From positions 6,779,952 through 6,843,951 of the forward strand of contig NZ_CP037422.1 of NCBI RefSeq assembly GCF_007748175.1: DNA of 64,000 bases, in the 5' to 3' direction. The DNA is from Gimesia aquarii (GTDB taxonomy: Bacteria > Planctomycetota > Planctomycetia > Planctomycetales > Planctomycetaceae). The notes below the pieces were generated by a model. That model ran no database searches. It worked only from the letters and a program-made list of their open reading frames with translations, and was not told the origin of the DNA. This document shows, one piece after another, positions 37,175 to 47,158 of this stretch (the stretch's first letter is position 1; every line of letters begins with the position of its first letter). Both the position numbers and the translations under genes were made by a program.

Positions 37175-38479
37175 ATGATTCGTTACCTCGCACTGTTAAT
37201 CACTTTGTTATCAATTGTGCCTGCAGAAAGCGCCGACTGGCCTCACTGGCGAGGACCGAACCGCAATGACGTTACTTCGGAGCCCTCCGGCTGGGACGGA
37301 AAGTCGTGGCTCAAGGGAGAATTATGGAGCGTGTCTGTCGGCGAAGGCAGTTCATCTCCCCTGGTCGTCGGCAACCGAGTCTATCTCACAGGCTGGTCTA
37401 ACAATCGTGACACGATCATCTGCCTGGACGCCGAAAGCGGTAAGGAAAAGTGGAGACAGACATACAACTCGCCGCGATATGGTCGCTTCTCCATTGGTGA
37501 CAAAGGTCTGTACTCAGGAGCATGTTCTACTCCCGAGTATGACTCGGAGACCGGTATGCTATTCACGCTTGGTGTTGATGGAGACCTGCATGCCTGGGAC
37601 ACGCGAGACAAAGGCCGACGTGTCTGGTCGCTGAATCTTTATGAACAATACAAGGCCCAGCGGCGGCCCGAAGTTGCTGTACGCAAAAAGACACGGAGAG
37701 ATTACGGCTATATGAGCTCGCCACTTGTCATCGGCAATCAACTCATCGTGGAAGTCGGTGGCAAAACTGGTAACCTTGTCGCGTTCAATAAACGAACCGG
37801 CCATGAGCTGTGGAAATCAGAGAATCGGGATGAAGCCGGTCACACCGGTGGTCCCGTGCCGATCGTTATTCAGGGGGTCCCTTGCGTAGCTGTCCTGACA
37901 CTGCGGAATCTTGTCGTGACGAGGATTGACAGCCCGAACTCAGGCCAGACCGTCGCCGTTTATCCCTGGACTACGGATTTCGGCAACAACATCGCGACAC
38001 CAGCCGTGAGTGGAGATTCGGTGATTATTACCTCGGCCTATAACCATTTCTCAATGTGCCGACTTAAAGTGACACTAAACGGGGCAACAAAAGTCTGGGA
38101 AAACAAATTGGCATCGGGAGTCTGCAGTCCGCTCATTCACTCTGGTCACGTGTACTGGGCTTGGCGTGGAGTTCACTGCGTCGACTTTAAAACAGGGAAA
38201 GAACTGTGGTCTGGCGGAAAAGTCGGTTCGCAGGGCTCCTGCATTCTGACTGGCGATAATCGTCTGATCGTGTATGCAAACAAGGGTGATCTATCACTCG
38301 TCGAAACAGCAAAACGATCACCTCAAAAATACACACAACTTGCCACTGAAAGCATTCTATCGAAAACCGATGCCTGGCCCCATGTCATCCTTGCAAACGG
38401 TCGACTCATTTGTCGTGACAGGAGCGGTAATGTCCGCTGTATTGCAGTCTCTCGGAACATGAAATCGCAGACAAATTAA
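37175..38479 (+). CDS. Secreted PQQ-type beta-propeller protein (BamB-like repeats)
   Basis: 434 residues with a signal peptide (MIRYLALLITLLSIVPAESA) followed by DWPHWRGPNRNDVTSEPSGW, the usual start of planctomycete outer-membrane-assembly BamB-like propellers. Repeats such as CLDAESGKEKWRQ, LHAWDTRDKGRRVWSLN, LVAFNKRTGHELWKSE and CVDFKTGKELWSG show the W-docking motif of PQQ repeats; about seven blades fit the length. Such proteins may bind no cofactor; a role in electron transfer or scaffolding cannot be decided. Its end overlaps by about 49 bases a frame of an unrelated fragment. Confidence 0.9.
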   Translation: MIRYLALLITLLSIVPAESADWPHWRGPNRNDVTSEPSGWDGKSWLKGELWSVSVGEGSSSPLVVGNRVYLTGWSNNRDTIICLDAESGKEKWRQTYNSPRYGRFSIGDKGLYSGACSTPEYDSETGMLFTLGVDGDLHAWDTRDKGRRVWSLNLYEQYKAQRRPEVAVRKKTRRDYGYMSSPLVIGNQLIVEVGGKTGNLVAFNKRTGHELWKSENRDEAGHTGGPVPIVIQGVPCVAVLTLRNLVVTRIDSPNSGQTVAVYPWTTDFGNNIATPAVSGDSVIITSAYNHFSMCRLKVTLNGATKVWENKLASGVCSPLIHSGHVYWAWRGVHCVDFKTGKELWSGGKVGSQGSCILTGDNRLIVYANKGDLSLVETAKRSPQKYTQLATESILSKTDAWPHVILANGRLICRDRSGNVRCIAVSRNMKSQTN

Positions 38480-38622
38480 ACCGTCGCATCGACTTCGTCC
38501 AAAGTCAGATGCTAGCCAGATTTCCGGCTGTGAATATGGTCTACCAATCAGTAGCCGCCATAGGCAATCGCTTTGACTTACTGAATGATACTCTGCAACA
38601 TCATTTGATTTTGGCTGATTAG
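38431..38622 (+). pseudogene. 5'-truncated gene fragment overlapping the PQQ gene end
   Basis: In a frame different from the PQQ gene, the sequence is open from 38431 to a TAG at 38620. It reads as ordinary protein: EHEIADKLNRRIDFVQSQML, then ARFPAVNMVYQSVAAIGNRF and a short helical end. No start codon or ribosome site suits it. It looks like the C-terminal remnant of a helical protein fused behind the PQQ gene by a deletion. I do not recognise the family. Confidence 0.3.
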
Positions 38623-38732
38623 AGGGCGACCCGGTCAGCTTTATCGCAGGTAGGAAATTTTGGAACTTTTCCTATAACCGCGGCGTCTCACTGGAAAGCG
38701 ATCCTTCTCTTCAAAACCAAGGAACCAGGACG

Positions 38733-39545
38733 ATGAAATGTGTAGCAATGAAAACACTGTGTATCACGGTCTGTTGTTTGCTTTCCTTTGCACACTGTGC
38801 TCGGGCCGGGAACCCGACTTGGATGCTTCATCCCGATGAACCCGGCAAACTGAAACAGGCGGGCATTCACATTGCTTACAGGCTGGTCGTCAATGATGTG
38901 GAGCACCCCGAATACGCCTTTACAATCACAGCCAAAGCACCCGAAGGAGTTGACGCGCTTGATGCAATGATGTCGATTAACAACAGCAAAGGGCTTGTAG
39001 CAATGCAGGGTTGGAGCGACTCCGGGGGGAAATGCGTCTCCGATTTCACAGTCGGAAAGCAGGCGTTGAAAGACGCCGGATTTATGGTGCAACTCTACCG
39101 AGGAAAACGGACCTATCCCTTCTCTGCTTCGGGACGCTACGTGCTTTCGCTTGCGGAGTTTGCAAGCGACCAGCGCTACTGTAGCGGGAAGATTGGAATC
39201 ACAACTCCGGCCAAGAAGTCGGATCTCCGCATTGTCGCTCCGATCCAGCGCGACGGACCATGGCTCACCATTGAAGTTACGCCAAAAAGTGCCTTAAGCA
39301 ACCACCACTACGACTTCCACATCACCGTGGAGGGACGCGCTAATCAGCATTTCCAAATACGCAACAGCCAGCCGATCACGAGGAGCGACATCCGGCTTGC
39401 CGATCTCAATTCAGACGGTTTTCTTGACATCATGATCGTGGGAGGTGTCGACCATCGAGGTCAAGACTGGTACAAAACGTTGATCTACGATGAGGGCCAG
39501 AGGAGGTATCGTTGGATCAACGATGAGTTGAACTCGATCGACTAA
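38733..39545 (+). CDS. Secreted hypothetical protein with one FG-GAP/VCBS-like repeat
   Basis: 270 residues; the start at 38733 is preceded by AAGGAACCAGGA, and a second in-frame ATG lies five codons later. The signal peptide is TLCITVCCLLSFAHCARAG. The middle is beta-rich without a recognised family. Near the C-terminus, RLADLNSDGFLDIMIVGGVD matches the VCBS/FG-GAP calcium-loop pattern (DLNSDG-LD). Probably exported. The next gene, 39643, has the same orientation, a gap of about 100 bases and its own ribosome site; a joint function is speculative. Confidence 0.65.
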   Translation: MKCVAMKTLCITVCCLLSFAHCARAGNPTWMLHPDEPGKLKQAGIHIAYRLVVNDVEHPEYAFTITAKAPEGVDALDAMMSINNSKGLVAMQGWSDSGGKCVSDFTVGKQALKDAGFMVQLYRGKRTYPFSASGRYVLSLAEFASDQRYCSGKIGITTPAKKSDLRIVAPIQRDGPWLTIEVTPKSALSNHHYDFHITVEGRANQHFQIRNSQPITRSDIRLADLNSDGFLDIMIVGGVDHRGQDWYKTLIYDEGQRRYRWINDELNSID

Positions 39546-39642
39546 TCACTCCACTGGAACTACGGTTGATCGCGTGTTCTGAAATTGAAAAACTTAGCCC
39601 ACCGCTCGGTTAGCTCAAACGTTTAAGTGAGACAGGAACATC

Positions 39643-40191
39643 ATGAAAATATTTCTAATCATCTTTGCCGTTGTTGCGTGCCATCGACAGTTGCGCGCCG
39701 ATGATCAACATCAACTTGTCGAATATCCGGTGGATCGATCAATTGTCGACATCAAGAATGAATTCAGTCGCAATAATCCATTCTACAAACAACGGGCTGG
39801 GGCTTTCTACGAAATCAAGTATGTGGCCCCGTCCGCAGAAGCGCTGTTCCGCATTGCAAATGTACGGCCTGAACAAATGCCGGGAACTCTCGACGCTTTG
39901 CGTGCGTTCGTTTATGATTGGCTTGATGCCTACGTACGCGGAAACGGAGCCATTGGCTCAAACGAACTTGCGACTTGCGTTGCAAGATTGGACAAAAGAT
40001 TCGATTTGTTGTTTGACTCTGCGCTGCAGCGAAAACTGTATCGAATCTGGCGGGACGATGAAGCTAACAAACTCCGTTTTCTGATCAAATATCGGAAGGG
40101 CCATCACAGTGCGACTGTCAAACCATTGCGTACACAAGACTCGGCGGCTGGGTCGGTCTCAAATGGAAAGTCATCACTGTCGAACCAGTGA
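39643..40191 (+). CDS. Small secreted hypothetical protein
   Basis: 182 residues with AGGAA 6 bases upstream of the ATG and a signal peptide (MKIFLIIFAVVACHRQLRAD). The mature part is mainly helical and basic, with LDALRAFVYDWLDAYVRGNG and FDLLFDSALQRKLYRIW. No cysteines remain in the mature part other than one near the middle. I recognise no family. It follows the secreted protein at 38733 and precedes an acetyltransferase gene by about 250 bases. Confidence 0.6.
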   Translation: MKIFLIIFAVVACHRQLRADDQHQLVEYPVDRSIVDIKNEFSRNNPFYKQRAGAFYEIKYVAPSAEALFRIANVRPEQMPGTLDALRAFVYDWLDAYVRGNGAIGSNELATCVARLDKRFDLLFDSALQRKLYRIWRDDEANKLRFLIKYRKGHHSATVKPLRTQDSAAGSVSNGKSSLSNQ

Positions 40192-40439
40192 TGCTCGGCA
40201 TTATTCGGAAAACTCAATCCATTCTTCGGGCATTTCTGTAATCGGCACATTTCGCTTGCGCATTACTTTAGTCTGACAAGATTCAGTTAGAGTTGCGGTC
40301 AAACGAATCCATAATCGAAGGCATGGGCGATTCGTCGGATTTTGCTAGCGAACCTTTTGAAGCCGAACTGTGTCGTCCTGCTGATTAAACTTTTTTTGCT
40401 TATTCAAGATGAACTCAAGAACATAAGGTATCGAGGGTT

Positions 40440-41681
40440 ATGAATATTCAAGTCGCCAACTACGACTCCGATCGCGACTTGGAAGCGGTCAAGCGGCTTT
40501 GGCATGAAATCGGTTGGCTGCGCGACAATTCCGAAACAGAGCAAACGCTTCTGCAAACGGAGTTGGACCTCGGACCGGTCCGGGTTGCCCGCATTGAGGA
40601 TGCTACCGAGTCGATCGCCATGGGAGCGAACGCGATACTGCAATATATGGATTCGGAACTGCCACTGGCAGCGGTCACCGGAGTCGGCACAAGTTGGGTG
40701 GCCCGCAAGAGAGGACTCGCCCGCCGCGTAACAGCCCGACTCATAGCAGATATGGCCGCTGAAGGGGCAGCATTGAGTATGCTTGGGATCTTCGACCAAG
40801 GCTATTACGATCGGCTGGGTTTCGGCACAGGGAGCTACGACCACCGGGTATCCGTGCAACCACAGGACCTGTGCGTTCCACTTCCTCAGAGGGCACCGAA
40901 CCGGCTTTCGTCAGCTGACTGGGAAGAGATGCATGCGTGCCGCATGCGGCGAATGAAGCGACACGGGTACGTCACCTTTACTTCACCTACTGCTACACAA
41001 TGTGAGTCCATTCGCGACGATCGATTTGGATTCGGCTTTAGAGATAAAGCAAACGAAGCGTTGACTCACTATCTCTGGTGCCGCACCGATGATTTCGAGT
41101 CGGGTCCGTATCATGTCATTTCGATGGTCTATGAAAACCACAGGCAACTTTTGGAATTGCTCGGCACACTTAAGAGCCTGGAAGACCAGGTCCAGTTGGT
41201 CACGCTGTTCGAGCCACCAGATATTCAGTTGCAAGATCTAGTGTCGCGCCCGTTTTATCGCCTTGCCACATTAAACGAAGGGAAGTTTGGCACCGGCATC
41301 CGCAGCTACGCTGTTTGGCAGGCACGCATCTGTAATCTACACGCTTGTCTAAAAGAGACGCGACTGGAATGTGAACCACTACGCTTCAATCTCGATTTGA
41401 AAGATCCAATCGCCGAATTCCTTGACGACACCCAGCCATGGCGCGGCGTGGCCGGGCAGTACGTTGTGACACTTGCGAACGAATCGGAAGTCGAGCAAGG
41501 GAACGTAGCCAACCTGCCAACACTCACTGCAACAGTCGGCGCGTTCACGCGCCTGTGGCTGGGTGTGCGACCTGCAACCGGTCTGGTGGCAACCGATCAG
41601 CTAAACGGTCCCCCTGAGTTGCTTACCCAACTCGACTCTGCATTTCGGCTACCTGCCCCCTCCTGGGACTGGCATTTCTAA
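40440..41681 (+). CDS. Eis-like GNAT N-acetyltransferase
   Basis: 413 residues with GAGGG just before the ATG. The N-terminal GNAT domain shows GVGTSWVARKRGLARRVTAR, the acetyl-CoA pyrophosphate-binding loop (R/Q-x-x-G-x-G/A), and YYDRLGFGTGSYDHRV, the usual fold-end of Eis-type enzymes. A second degenerate GNAT-like part (about 180-290) and a C-terminal SCP2-like part with LPTLTATVGAFTRLWLGVRP follow, the three-part architecture of the Eis family. Eis enzymes acetylate amines such as aminoglycosides or lysine side chains. The substrate here is unknown, and a resistance function should not be assumed. Confidence 0.85.
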   Translation: MNIQVANYDSDRDLEAVKRLWHEIGWLRDNSETEQTLLQTELDLGPVRVARIEDATESIAMGANAILQYMDSELPLAAVTGVGTSWVARKRGLARRVTARLIADMAAEGAALSMLGIFDQGYYDRLGFGTGSYDHRVSVQPQDLCVPLPQRAPNRLSSADWEEMHACRMRRMKRHGYVTFTSPTATQCESIRDDRFGFGFRDKANEALTHYLWCRTDDFESGPYHVISMVYENHRQLLELLGTLKSLEDQVQLVTLFEPPDIQLQDLVSRPFYRLATLNEGKFGTGIRSYAVWQARICNLHACLKETRLECEPLRFNLDLKDPIAEFLDDTQPWRGVAGQYVVTLANESEVEQGNVANLPTLTATVGAFTRLWLGVRPATGLVATDQLNGPPELLTQLDSAFRLPAPSWDWHF

Positions 41682-42064
41682 CAAGCTAAGTTACGGTCTT
41701 AAAAATTCCAAGAATCACAATCTGCTGTCCTCACTTTTGCGACAGAGTCAGTCCCGAATCCTCATCTCCTGTACGAAAGGCGTAAACCTGTCAATCCGAA
41801 ATTGAGGCGCAGTACTGTCTCGATTTGATTCATTCTCATTCTGAATGACTGAAATTTTGCTTTGAAACTCGTTTAATCATGGTCAAAATGAGTGTGATCA
41901 TAGAGAATTGGATCGAAATGTGTATGATCGAGTAACCAGAAATAAGGAGCTTTTAAGGCTTTGGGAGTCTGTTTTCATTCACAGAAATCGTTGATTCACT
42001 TCATTTCACACACTTCATCGTGAACTCAACCACGTCAGGCAAGCATTAGAAAGAGAGTACAAGC
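41682..42064. other. Intergenic region upstream of the enolase-superfamily gene
   Basis: No gene seen. Two similar motifs with a TGATC core, at about 41893-41902 and 41921-41930, are about 30 bases apart and could be a regulator's half-sites. A 16-base stretch resembling 47498-47513 (CATCTCCTGT with flanking GTTCCCGAAT-like sequence) is also present. Confidence 0.35.
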
Positions 42065-43168
42065 GTGAAAATTTCGCGAATCAAGGTTTACCAGGTGGAC
42101 TTACCTTTGCTGGAAGGAAAATACAGTTGGTCTGAGGGAAAAAGTGTTGATGTGTTTGACTCGACTGTTGTCGAAGTTGAGACAGATCTTGGGATTACCG
42201 GCTACGGCGAAGTCTGCCCGCTGGGTCCGGTCTATCTTCCCGCTTATGCACGAGGTGTCCGCGCGGGGATTGAAGAGTTGGCACCTGCACTTCTCGGCGA
42301 AGATCCCCGGCAATTACTCGTCATCAATCATAAGATGGATCGGGTGCTGAAAGGGCACCCCTACGTCAAGTCCGCCATCGATATCGCATGCTGGGATCTG
42401 CTGGGGCAGTTAACAGGAATGCCAGTTTGCGATCTGCTCGGTGGTCGCTATGGCGAAGATATCACCCTGTACCGGGCAATTTCGCAACGTCCGGCCGAAG
42501 AAATGGCGGAAAACATTGCACAATACCGTGCCGAGGGATATCGACGTTTTCAGTTGAAAGTAGGAGGCCACCCCGATGACGATATTGCCCGTATTCGTGC
42601 AGCTCGGGAAGTACTGGAACCGGAAGACAAACTCGTGGCTGATGCCAACACCGGCTGGTTAATGCATGAAGCGATGCGTGTGGTGAATGCGGTGAAAGAT
42701 ATCGACGTGTATATCGAGCAACCCTGTCTGACCTACAATGAGTGCCTCAGTATCCGCCGCAATACCACGTTGCCGTTTGTGCTGGACGAAGTGATCGACT
42801 CCACGGCGGCCATTCTTCAAGGCGCATCCGATAGTGCCATGGATGTCGTTAATATTAAGATCAGCAAATTTGGTGGATTGACACGCGCCAAGCAGGCGCG
42901 CGACTTGTGTGTCTCACTGGGGATTGCAATGACGCTGGAAGACAGTTGGGGCGGCGACATCGTCACCGCTGCCATCGCGCATCTGGCGCAAGGAACACCT
43001 CCCGAATTTCAGTTTACATCCACCGACTTTAACAGCTATGTAACAACGTCAATCGCCGAAGGAGCCCCCCAACGCGTCGGCGGACGCATGTCCGCTTCGA
43101 CAAGTCCGGGTCTCGGGATTCGACCAAGGATGGACGTGCTGGGCGATCCAGTATGGACCAGCGATTAA
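42065..43168 (+). CDS. Mandelate racemase / muconate lactonizing enzyme family protein (possibly cis-3-hydroxyproline dehydratase or hydroxyproline-betaine epimerase type)
   Basis: 367 residues from a GTG start. The N-terminal capping domain ([20 protein letters not shown]) is followed by a TIM barrel with the enolase-superfamily landmarks: a KVGG Lys motif in [11 protein letters not shown], metal ligands VADANTGW (Asp), VYIEQPC (Glu) and VLDEVID (Asp/Glu), then the second base region [12 protein letters not shown] and a final EDSWGGD. These features match MR subgroup enzymes. The IEQPC and EDSWGGD signatures are those I associate with the hydroxyproline-type members, but I cannot confirm the substrate. 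Neighbours do not form an obvious pathway. Confidence 0.85.
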   Translation: MKISRIKVYQVDLPLLEGKYSWSEGKSVDVFDSTVVEVETDLGITGYGEVCPLGPVYLPAYARGVRAGIEELAPALLGEDPRQLLVINHKMDRVLKGHPYVKSAIDIACWDLLGQLTGMPVCDLLGGRYGEDITLYRAISQRPAEEMAENIAQYRAEGYRRFQLKVGGHPDDDIARIRAAREVLEPEDKLVADANTGWLMHEAMRVVNAVKDIDVYIEQPCLTYNECLSIRRNTTLPFVLDEVIDSTAAILQGASDSAMDVVNIKISKFGGLTRAKQARDLCVSLGIAMTLEDSWGGDIVTAAIAHLAQGTPPEFQFTSTDFNSYVTTSIAEGAPQRVGGRMSASTSPGLGIRPRMDVLGDPVWTSD

Positions 43169-43241
43169 AGAGGATTCGGTTTCTTCTCATCCAGACCTGT
43201 ATTTTCAACGCCTTCATTTTAAAATGTAAATTTCGTTCCCT

Positions 43242-44237
43242 CTATGGATTCCCGTCTGACTCAGTTGCTGACTTGCCTGGATTCACCTTCGGGATACTCA
43301 AGAGCGTTGGTGTCACGGCGACGGTCAGACACTTCTTTGTTATCTTCCCGCCTTTAGACTTCTCCTGAGATTGCAGCGAGCGTTGACCGCCGATCAAAAT
43401 CGTTTTGCCCGGCTCGGCTAACACGTGCGTATTGATACAGCGGCAAGTCAACCCCGGAACAACGTTCCCGCTGATATTGATAGCGTTGTTGAAGTCGCGA
43501 TGAGAGGCTTCGACCTGTAACTCCAAACGAATCTTGCCATCAGGCATCACAGCTGTGACACTTTCGATCCGAGTACCGAACTCGTGCCACTCGACGCTCG
43601 TTTTGCCGGATTGCTGAGGAATGAGAATCGGAAACTCTCCACCGCTGAGCAGATTGGCGGGCTGCCCGGGAGTAGTAATGAGTGATGGTTCGGCAATTAC
43701 CTTAAATACTCCCGCTTTGCGAAGCCGCTGCCCGGTCGTTGAGAATTGACCGTGTTCGTCGAATAGTTTTTCTGGCGCCTCTTGCTTGCAGCTATTGCAC
43801 TTTGGGACTTCGACGTTGAATTCGCACAGCTTGACCCCGTCTGTGGCGAGCTTCTCCAAATCGAATTCAATGAGCTTTACGTCGACTTGGATTTGCTGGA
43901 CAACACCAGTCAGCCGGTATAGTTTGCGAATTTCGTCTTGAAGCTCTTGCAGGGCTTTGAGTTTTTCTTTTAGTTGCCGCTGATTGCGCAGCGACGTGGC
44001 CTGACTGCGCAGACGCTGTGCTTCACTGTTAAGCCCAGCGGCTTCGAGATGATTGGCGGCTTGTTCCAAATGGTAAACTTTATCACTTGCCTCGTCCACC
44101 AACTTCGGAACCGCCTGCTTGATCTGCACCGCCGAATCCACCAGATCCGGTGCGTCAGGCAGAAGATCGGTCTGCGCATAAGAAGTACTAGCAAAAACCA
44201 AAAAGAGAATACTGCAGAGATACGTACCCGTGCGCAT
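43242..44237 (-). CDS. Secretin-domain protein (type II/III secretion system family), exported
   Basis: 331 residues from the ATG at 44237, with TGGAG 8 bases upstream; an ATG six codons earlier is less well placed. The signal peptide is followed by a helical, probably coiled-coil region (about 20-110). A secretin C-domain-like core follows: IQVDVKLIEFDLEKL, KVIAEPSLITTPGQPANLLS, GGEFPILIP, FGTRIESVTAVMPDGKIRLEL and ILIGGQRS. It lacks the N0/N1/N2 ring domains and is far shorter than a functional outer-membrane secretin. Such short forms are common in planctomycetes and their role is unknown. A Cys pair (CNSC) lies in an insertion. No pilus or secretion genes are adjacent. Confidence 0.82.
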   Translation of the reverse strand: MRTGTYLCSILFLVFASTSYAQTDLLPDAPDLVDSAVQIKQAVPKLVDEASDKVYHLEQAANHLEAAGLNSEAQRLRSQATSLRNQRQLKEKLKALQELQDEIRKLYRLTGVVQQIQVDVKLIEFDLEKLATDGVKLCEFNVEVPKCNSCKQEAPEKLFDEHGQFSTTGQRLRKAGVFKVIAEPSLITTPGQPANLLSGGEFPILIPQQSGKTSVEWHEFGTRIESVTAVMPDGKIRLELQVEASHRDFNNAINISGNVVPGLTCRCINTHVLAEPGKTILIGGQRSLQSQEKSKGGKITKKCLTVAVTPTLLSIPKVNPGKSATESDGNP

Positions 44238-44847
44238 GATGGGACTCCATTCCATTAACGGGGAGAAGTTCGCTCTCTTCCACAGAGAGCTTTGCGCGGG
44301 AGTGTACCATTTATGCAGTCAGGGGGTCAATTGGACTTGACGCCCACTAAGATATAAGTTCGCCGCGGCTTGATCACTAGTCAGGCACCAAGTGGTATCC
44401 CACCAAGTCGTACCTTTTGCCAAATGTGCGATTTAACCAAAGTTTCCTCAAAACTTGATCGAACTATTGATGCAGTTAACAGAGACGTCTCAATTGGTTC
44501 ATGAACATCACTTAAATTCTGGAGCAAAAACGCAGCCGAACAAGACAATGGGATCACTTTAGCAACGCACTGAAATACCCAAACAGTGACCTTCCTCAGA
44601 TAAACGGTGCCATGCCTTGTACGATTCTATTGTCGTAGAACACTTTGAATTGATTTCATTGGTAAATCTGCTAAAGGACGTACTAAAAGAAACTGAAGAG
44701 TGAACGTGGTCGACTCTCCGCGCAGAGCTGTTATGCCTGGCGCGGCTGTAATTTGCTTGACAACTCGTCTCTGGTCAAATAAGGTTCCATCAATTCTGCC
44801 CTTAATGGGTGATACCGAAATAATTCAGTCTAACTCAAGTTGCATGG
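44238..44847. other. Intergenic region with hairpin in the secretin-gene leader
   Basis: About 600 bases with no gene. A perfect 7-base inverted repeat (44272-44278 and 44284-44290) with a 5-base loop lies about 35 bases before the start of the secretin-domain gene, in its probable 5' leader. It is not followed by a T run on that strand. The rest shows nothing I can name. Confidence 0.4.
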
Positions 44848-45345
44848 ATGAAGCTAGTGCGAAACCACGACATACCACATGACGAATTGCAGTGGCGTGA
44901 CAACGGTAACGGCACTGGTTCGTGGGAGATCTACGTGCGCTGCGATCTGATTGGCTCGGTAAAAGTTGACATTCCCTCACGGCATTCCGACGGACTTACG
45001 CGAACACAAGAAAAATGCCTGCAACTCGTCCGAGACCTGACTCCAAAAATGAAGCCAGCGCTCACCGAATGCCTGCGAAAATATGCGATTGCGTATTTGA
45101 GCGCCGACCTAGACGAAGACGAACTGTCTTTTGTGTCCGAATACGCTTCAGTACCATATCTGGAACATACCGACACGCCCTATGTGTTCCTTTACGCTGA
45201 TTCACCCGTCGACGACGAACATGGAGTCTGCTTTTTGATCCGCGATCGCGATGTGCTTTGCTGTTGTCACGGAGACGAATCGCTGCAATTCAATGGTTGG
45301 GACAACACAGCAGCGCTCGATGAATTGGCAGAGGATGTCACGTAA
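44848..45345 (+). CDS. Hypothetical protein, about 165 residues, cytoplasmic
   Basis: No signal peptide or membrane segment. The sequence starts with DELQWRDNGNGTGSWEIYVR and has an acidic, helix-plus-strand composition, including RTQEKCLQLVRDLTPKMKPA and a late Cys cluster (VLCCCHGDE). There is no clear ribosome site before the ATG. Its stop codon lies at the edge of a possible attC-like sequence (45343-45413). Small unrelated soluble proteins of this kind are typical of integron-like cassettes and of immunity-type proteins, but I recognise no family and propose no function. Confidence 0.5.
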   Translation: MKLVRNHDIPHDELQWRDNGNGTGSWEIYVRCDLIGSVKVDIPSRHSDGLTRTQEKCLQLVRDLTPKMKPALTECLRKYAIAYLSADLDEDELSFVSEYASVPYLEHTDTPYVFLYADSPVDDEHGVCFLIRDRDVLCCCHGDESLQFNGWDNTAALDELAEDVT

Positions 45346-45413
45346 CAATCCAATGCCCCCGAACACGCACACCGGGTGTTTTCAAATGGTCAGTCGAACG
45401 CGCGTGCTGGTTA
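45343..45413 (+). other. Possible attC-like recombination site
   Basis: The stretch starts with TAAC at the stop codon and ends with GTTA (45410-45413). Inside, ACACGCAC (45363-45370) and GCGCGTGC (45400-45407) form an imperfect inverted repeat around a central part rich in G and T. Its layout resembles planctomycete cassette-end sequences, but pairing is imperfect, and neither an integrase gene nor a second site is visible. Confidence 0.25.
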
Positions 45414-46090
45414 AATAGATTTTGATTCGACGTTTGGCAGAACCACTGGAGAATCGGGGTTGATGACTCGATTTTGACAAGCTATTCACTGGGCTTCATA
45501 CGAGCAATACTTTCATTGTTGTACTAAGCCCAAACTTGGTGGAATTTCGTTGGCGTAGGGTTAAAAAACTCAGCCGGTATTAATATGCAGGATTATGCGA
45601 CACTAGTGCCTCTCTTGATCTAATCAACTAATACACCTACAACAATAAATATTCACACCTATTTTAGAATTGACTTCATACAACTGAATGCAGGAAATCC
45701 ATCGGTATTTGCAGATTCATCGCGAACCGGAAAACAGTTTACGTTTCAAATTCTCTATGAGTTGCTCAACAAGTATCATGCTGTTTTCTCAGTTTGTTGC
45801 GTTTTCCGTTGATTAATATTTGCTGAAGATTAGTTCTAAGTATTAAATCTCAATGAAGTCACACCTTCATATCTTGAAATGTGATTTAGACCAGCTATCA
45901 TGCTCAGCTCGCTGGCAACAGATTCAGCATCATGGAACGGGGGCGTCAGCGACGGCCGTTCATCGGCAACTTAAGATGGACGCATAAATCAAGACGACGA
46001 TTCGCGTTTTCCAAACCAACCCTCCATTTATATCGGGTCATATTGAATCGGATTGTCAATAATTGCATTAGGAAAAGGATCGATGATATA
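45346..46090. other. Long intergenic region
   Basis: About 745 bases upstream of a DUF1559 gene. Apart from the possible attC-like stretch at its start I see no gene, RNA or strong hairpin. The frame of the downstream gene is open from 45932, but the residues before 46091 are very basic and do not resemble a leader. Confidence 0.5.
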
Positions 46091-47158
46091 ATGATAACTT
46101 GTCACAAATGTCGGAAGCAGTTGCAGCATCGAAATGGTTTCACACTAATTGAACTTCTCGTCGTCATCGCAATTATCGGAATTCTTGTCTCGCTGATTTT
46201 GCCTGCGGTTCAGCAGGCGCGCGCAGCCGCACGACGGGCTCAATGCAAGAATCATTTGAAGCAATTGGGGCTGGCGTTACACAATTTTGCATCGACTTAC
46301 GACGGCGACTTTCCGTTGATAGGAATTCACTCCGGTGACCCAGGTGAGTATCGTTCGTGGGCGATCACGCTGCTGCCGTACCTCGAACAGAAAAACATTT
46401 ATGAATCCTTGAAGCAAAACCCGGCATTCGATTTGAGCAACGTTACCATCCCTGTTTACACATGTCCCGATGACAGCTCGGCATCAGGTGTACCAGGAGA
46501 ATTGACATACGTGGTCAATTTTGGCTACACGGGGCGCAGTTCGATCAACTCGGCCCCGATCGGAGTCGGATTCATTCAAAAGCCTAGTTTTGTGCATCCA
46601 AGTGTCCCGTTTAGTGTCATCGCGACAAACCGCCATAATACAGAGACGGCCGACGGCGGATGGGGGACAGGAATGTTCTGGTCTGACAAGCATGTGAACC
46701 TCTCGCACGTCAACGTTGGCGATGGTACGTCGAACACGGTTGCGATGACAGAAAATCTGTATGCTGGCAGTTTCTCGCATAATGTGATCTACTCCGGCAG
46801 CAGTCTCCCGGTCTCCGGGAGTCCCGGCCTGTGTAATGTCGCGTTCGGTATTGGTGACGACGGCATCCAACTGCAAGGTGAATCGTCTGCTGGTAACGAC
46901 ACGGCATTTCCAACCTCGCTGCAGATTATCTCAACCGATCTGGAGCGTTATGGAATTAACGCGGCTGTTTCACATTCCGCCGGTGGATCGCACGGCTTGA
47001 TGCCGGCGCCCAATTCACGGCATACCGGCGGTGTAAACATGCTGTGGGTTGACGGTCGCGTGACTTTCGTCAGTGAGAATATTAACCAGGAAGTTTATGC
47101 GATGTCACTGACGTGGAACGGTGCCAGCCAGGGCGAAGGGACTTCCGGGCAATATTGA
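46091..47158 (+). CDS. DUF1559 family pseudopilin-like protein
   Basis: The start is taken at the ATG at 46091, 11 bases after AAGGA; it gives a normal short basic leader ([15 protein letters not shown]) before [20 protein letters not shown]. The frame is open further upstream but without a pilin-type leader. The protein has 355 residues, with the DUF1559 hallmark [20 protein letters not shown] and the C-terminal [20 protein letters not shown]. It is exported through the prepilin route by analogy; specific role unknown. The leader contains a CxxC pair, which is unusual compared with the copy at 2291-3283. Confidence 0.92.
   Translation: MITCHKCRKQLQHRNGFTLIELLVVIAIIGILVSLILPAVQQARAAARRAQCKNHLKQLGLALHNFASTYDGDFPLIGIHSGDPGEYRSWAITLLPYLEQKNIYESLKQNPAFDLSNVTIPVYTCPDDSSASGVPGELTYVVNFGYTGRSSINSAPIGVGFIQKPSFVHPSVPFSVIATNRHNTETADGGWGTGMFWSDKHVNLSHVNVGDGTSNTVAMTENLYAGSFSHNVIYSGSSLPVSGSPGLCNVAFGIGDDGIQLQGESSAGNDTAFPTSLQIISTDLERYGINAAVSHSAGGSHGLMPAPNSRHTGGVNMLWVDGRVTFVSENINQEVYAMSLTWNGASQGEGTSGQY

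Noticed and set aside
45932-46090. Longer start for the DUF1559 gene at 46091
   Set aside because: It would put more than 60 residues before the pilin motif, whereas the ATG at 46091 has a ribosome site and a normal short leader.
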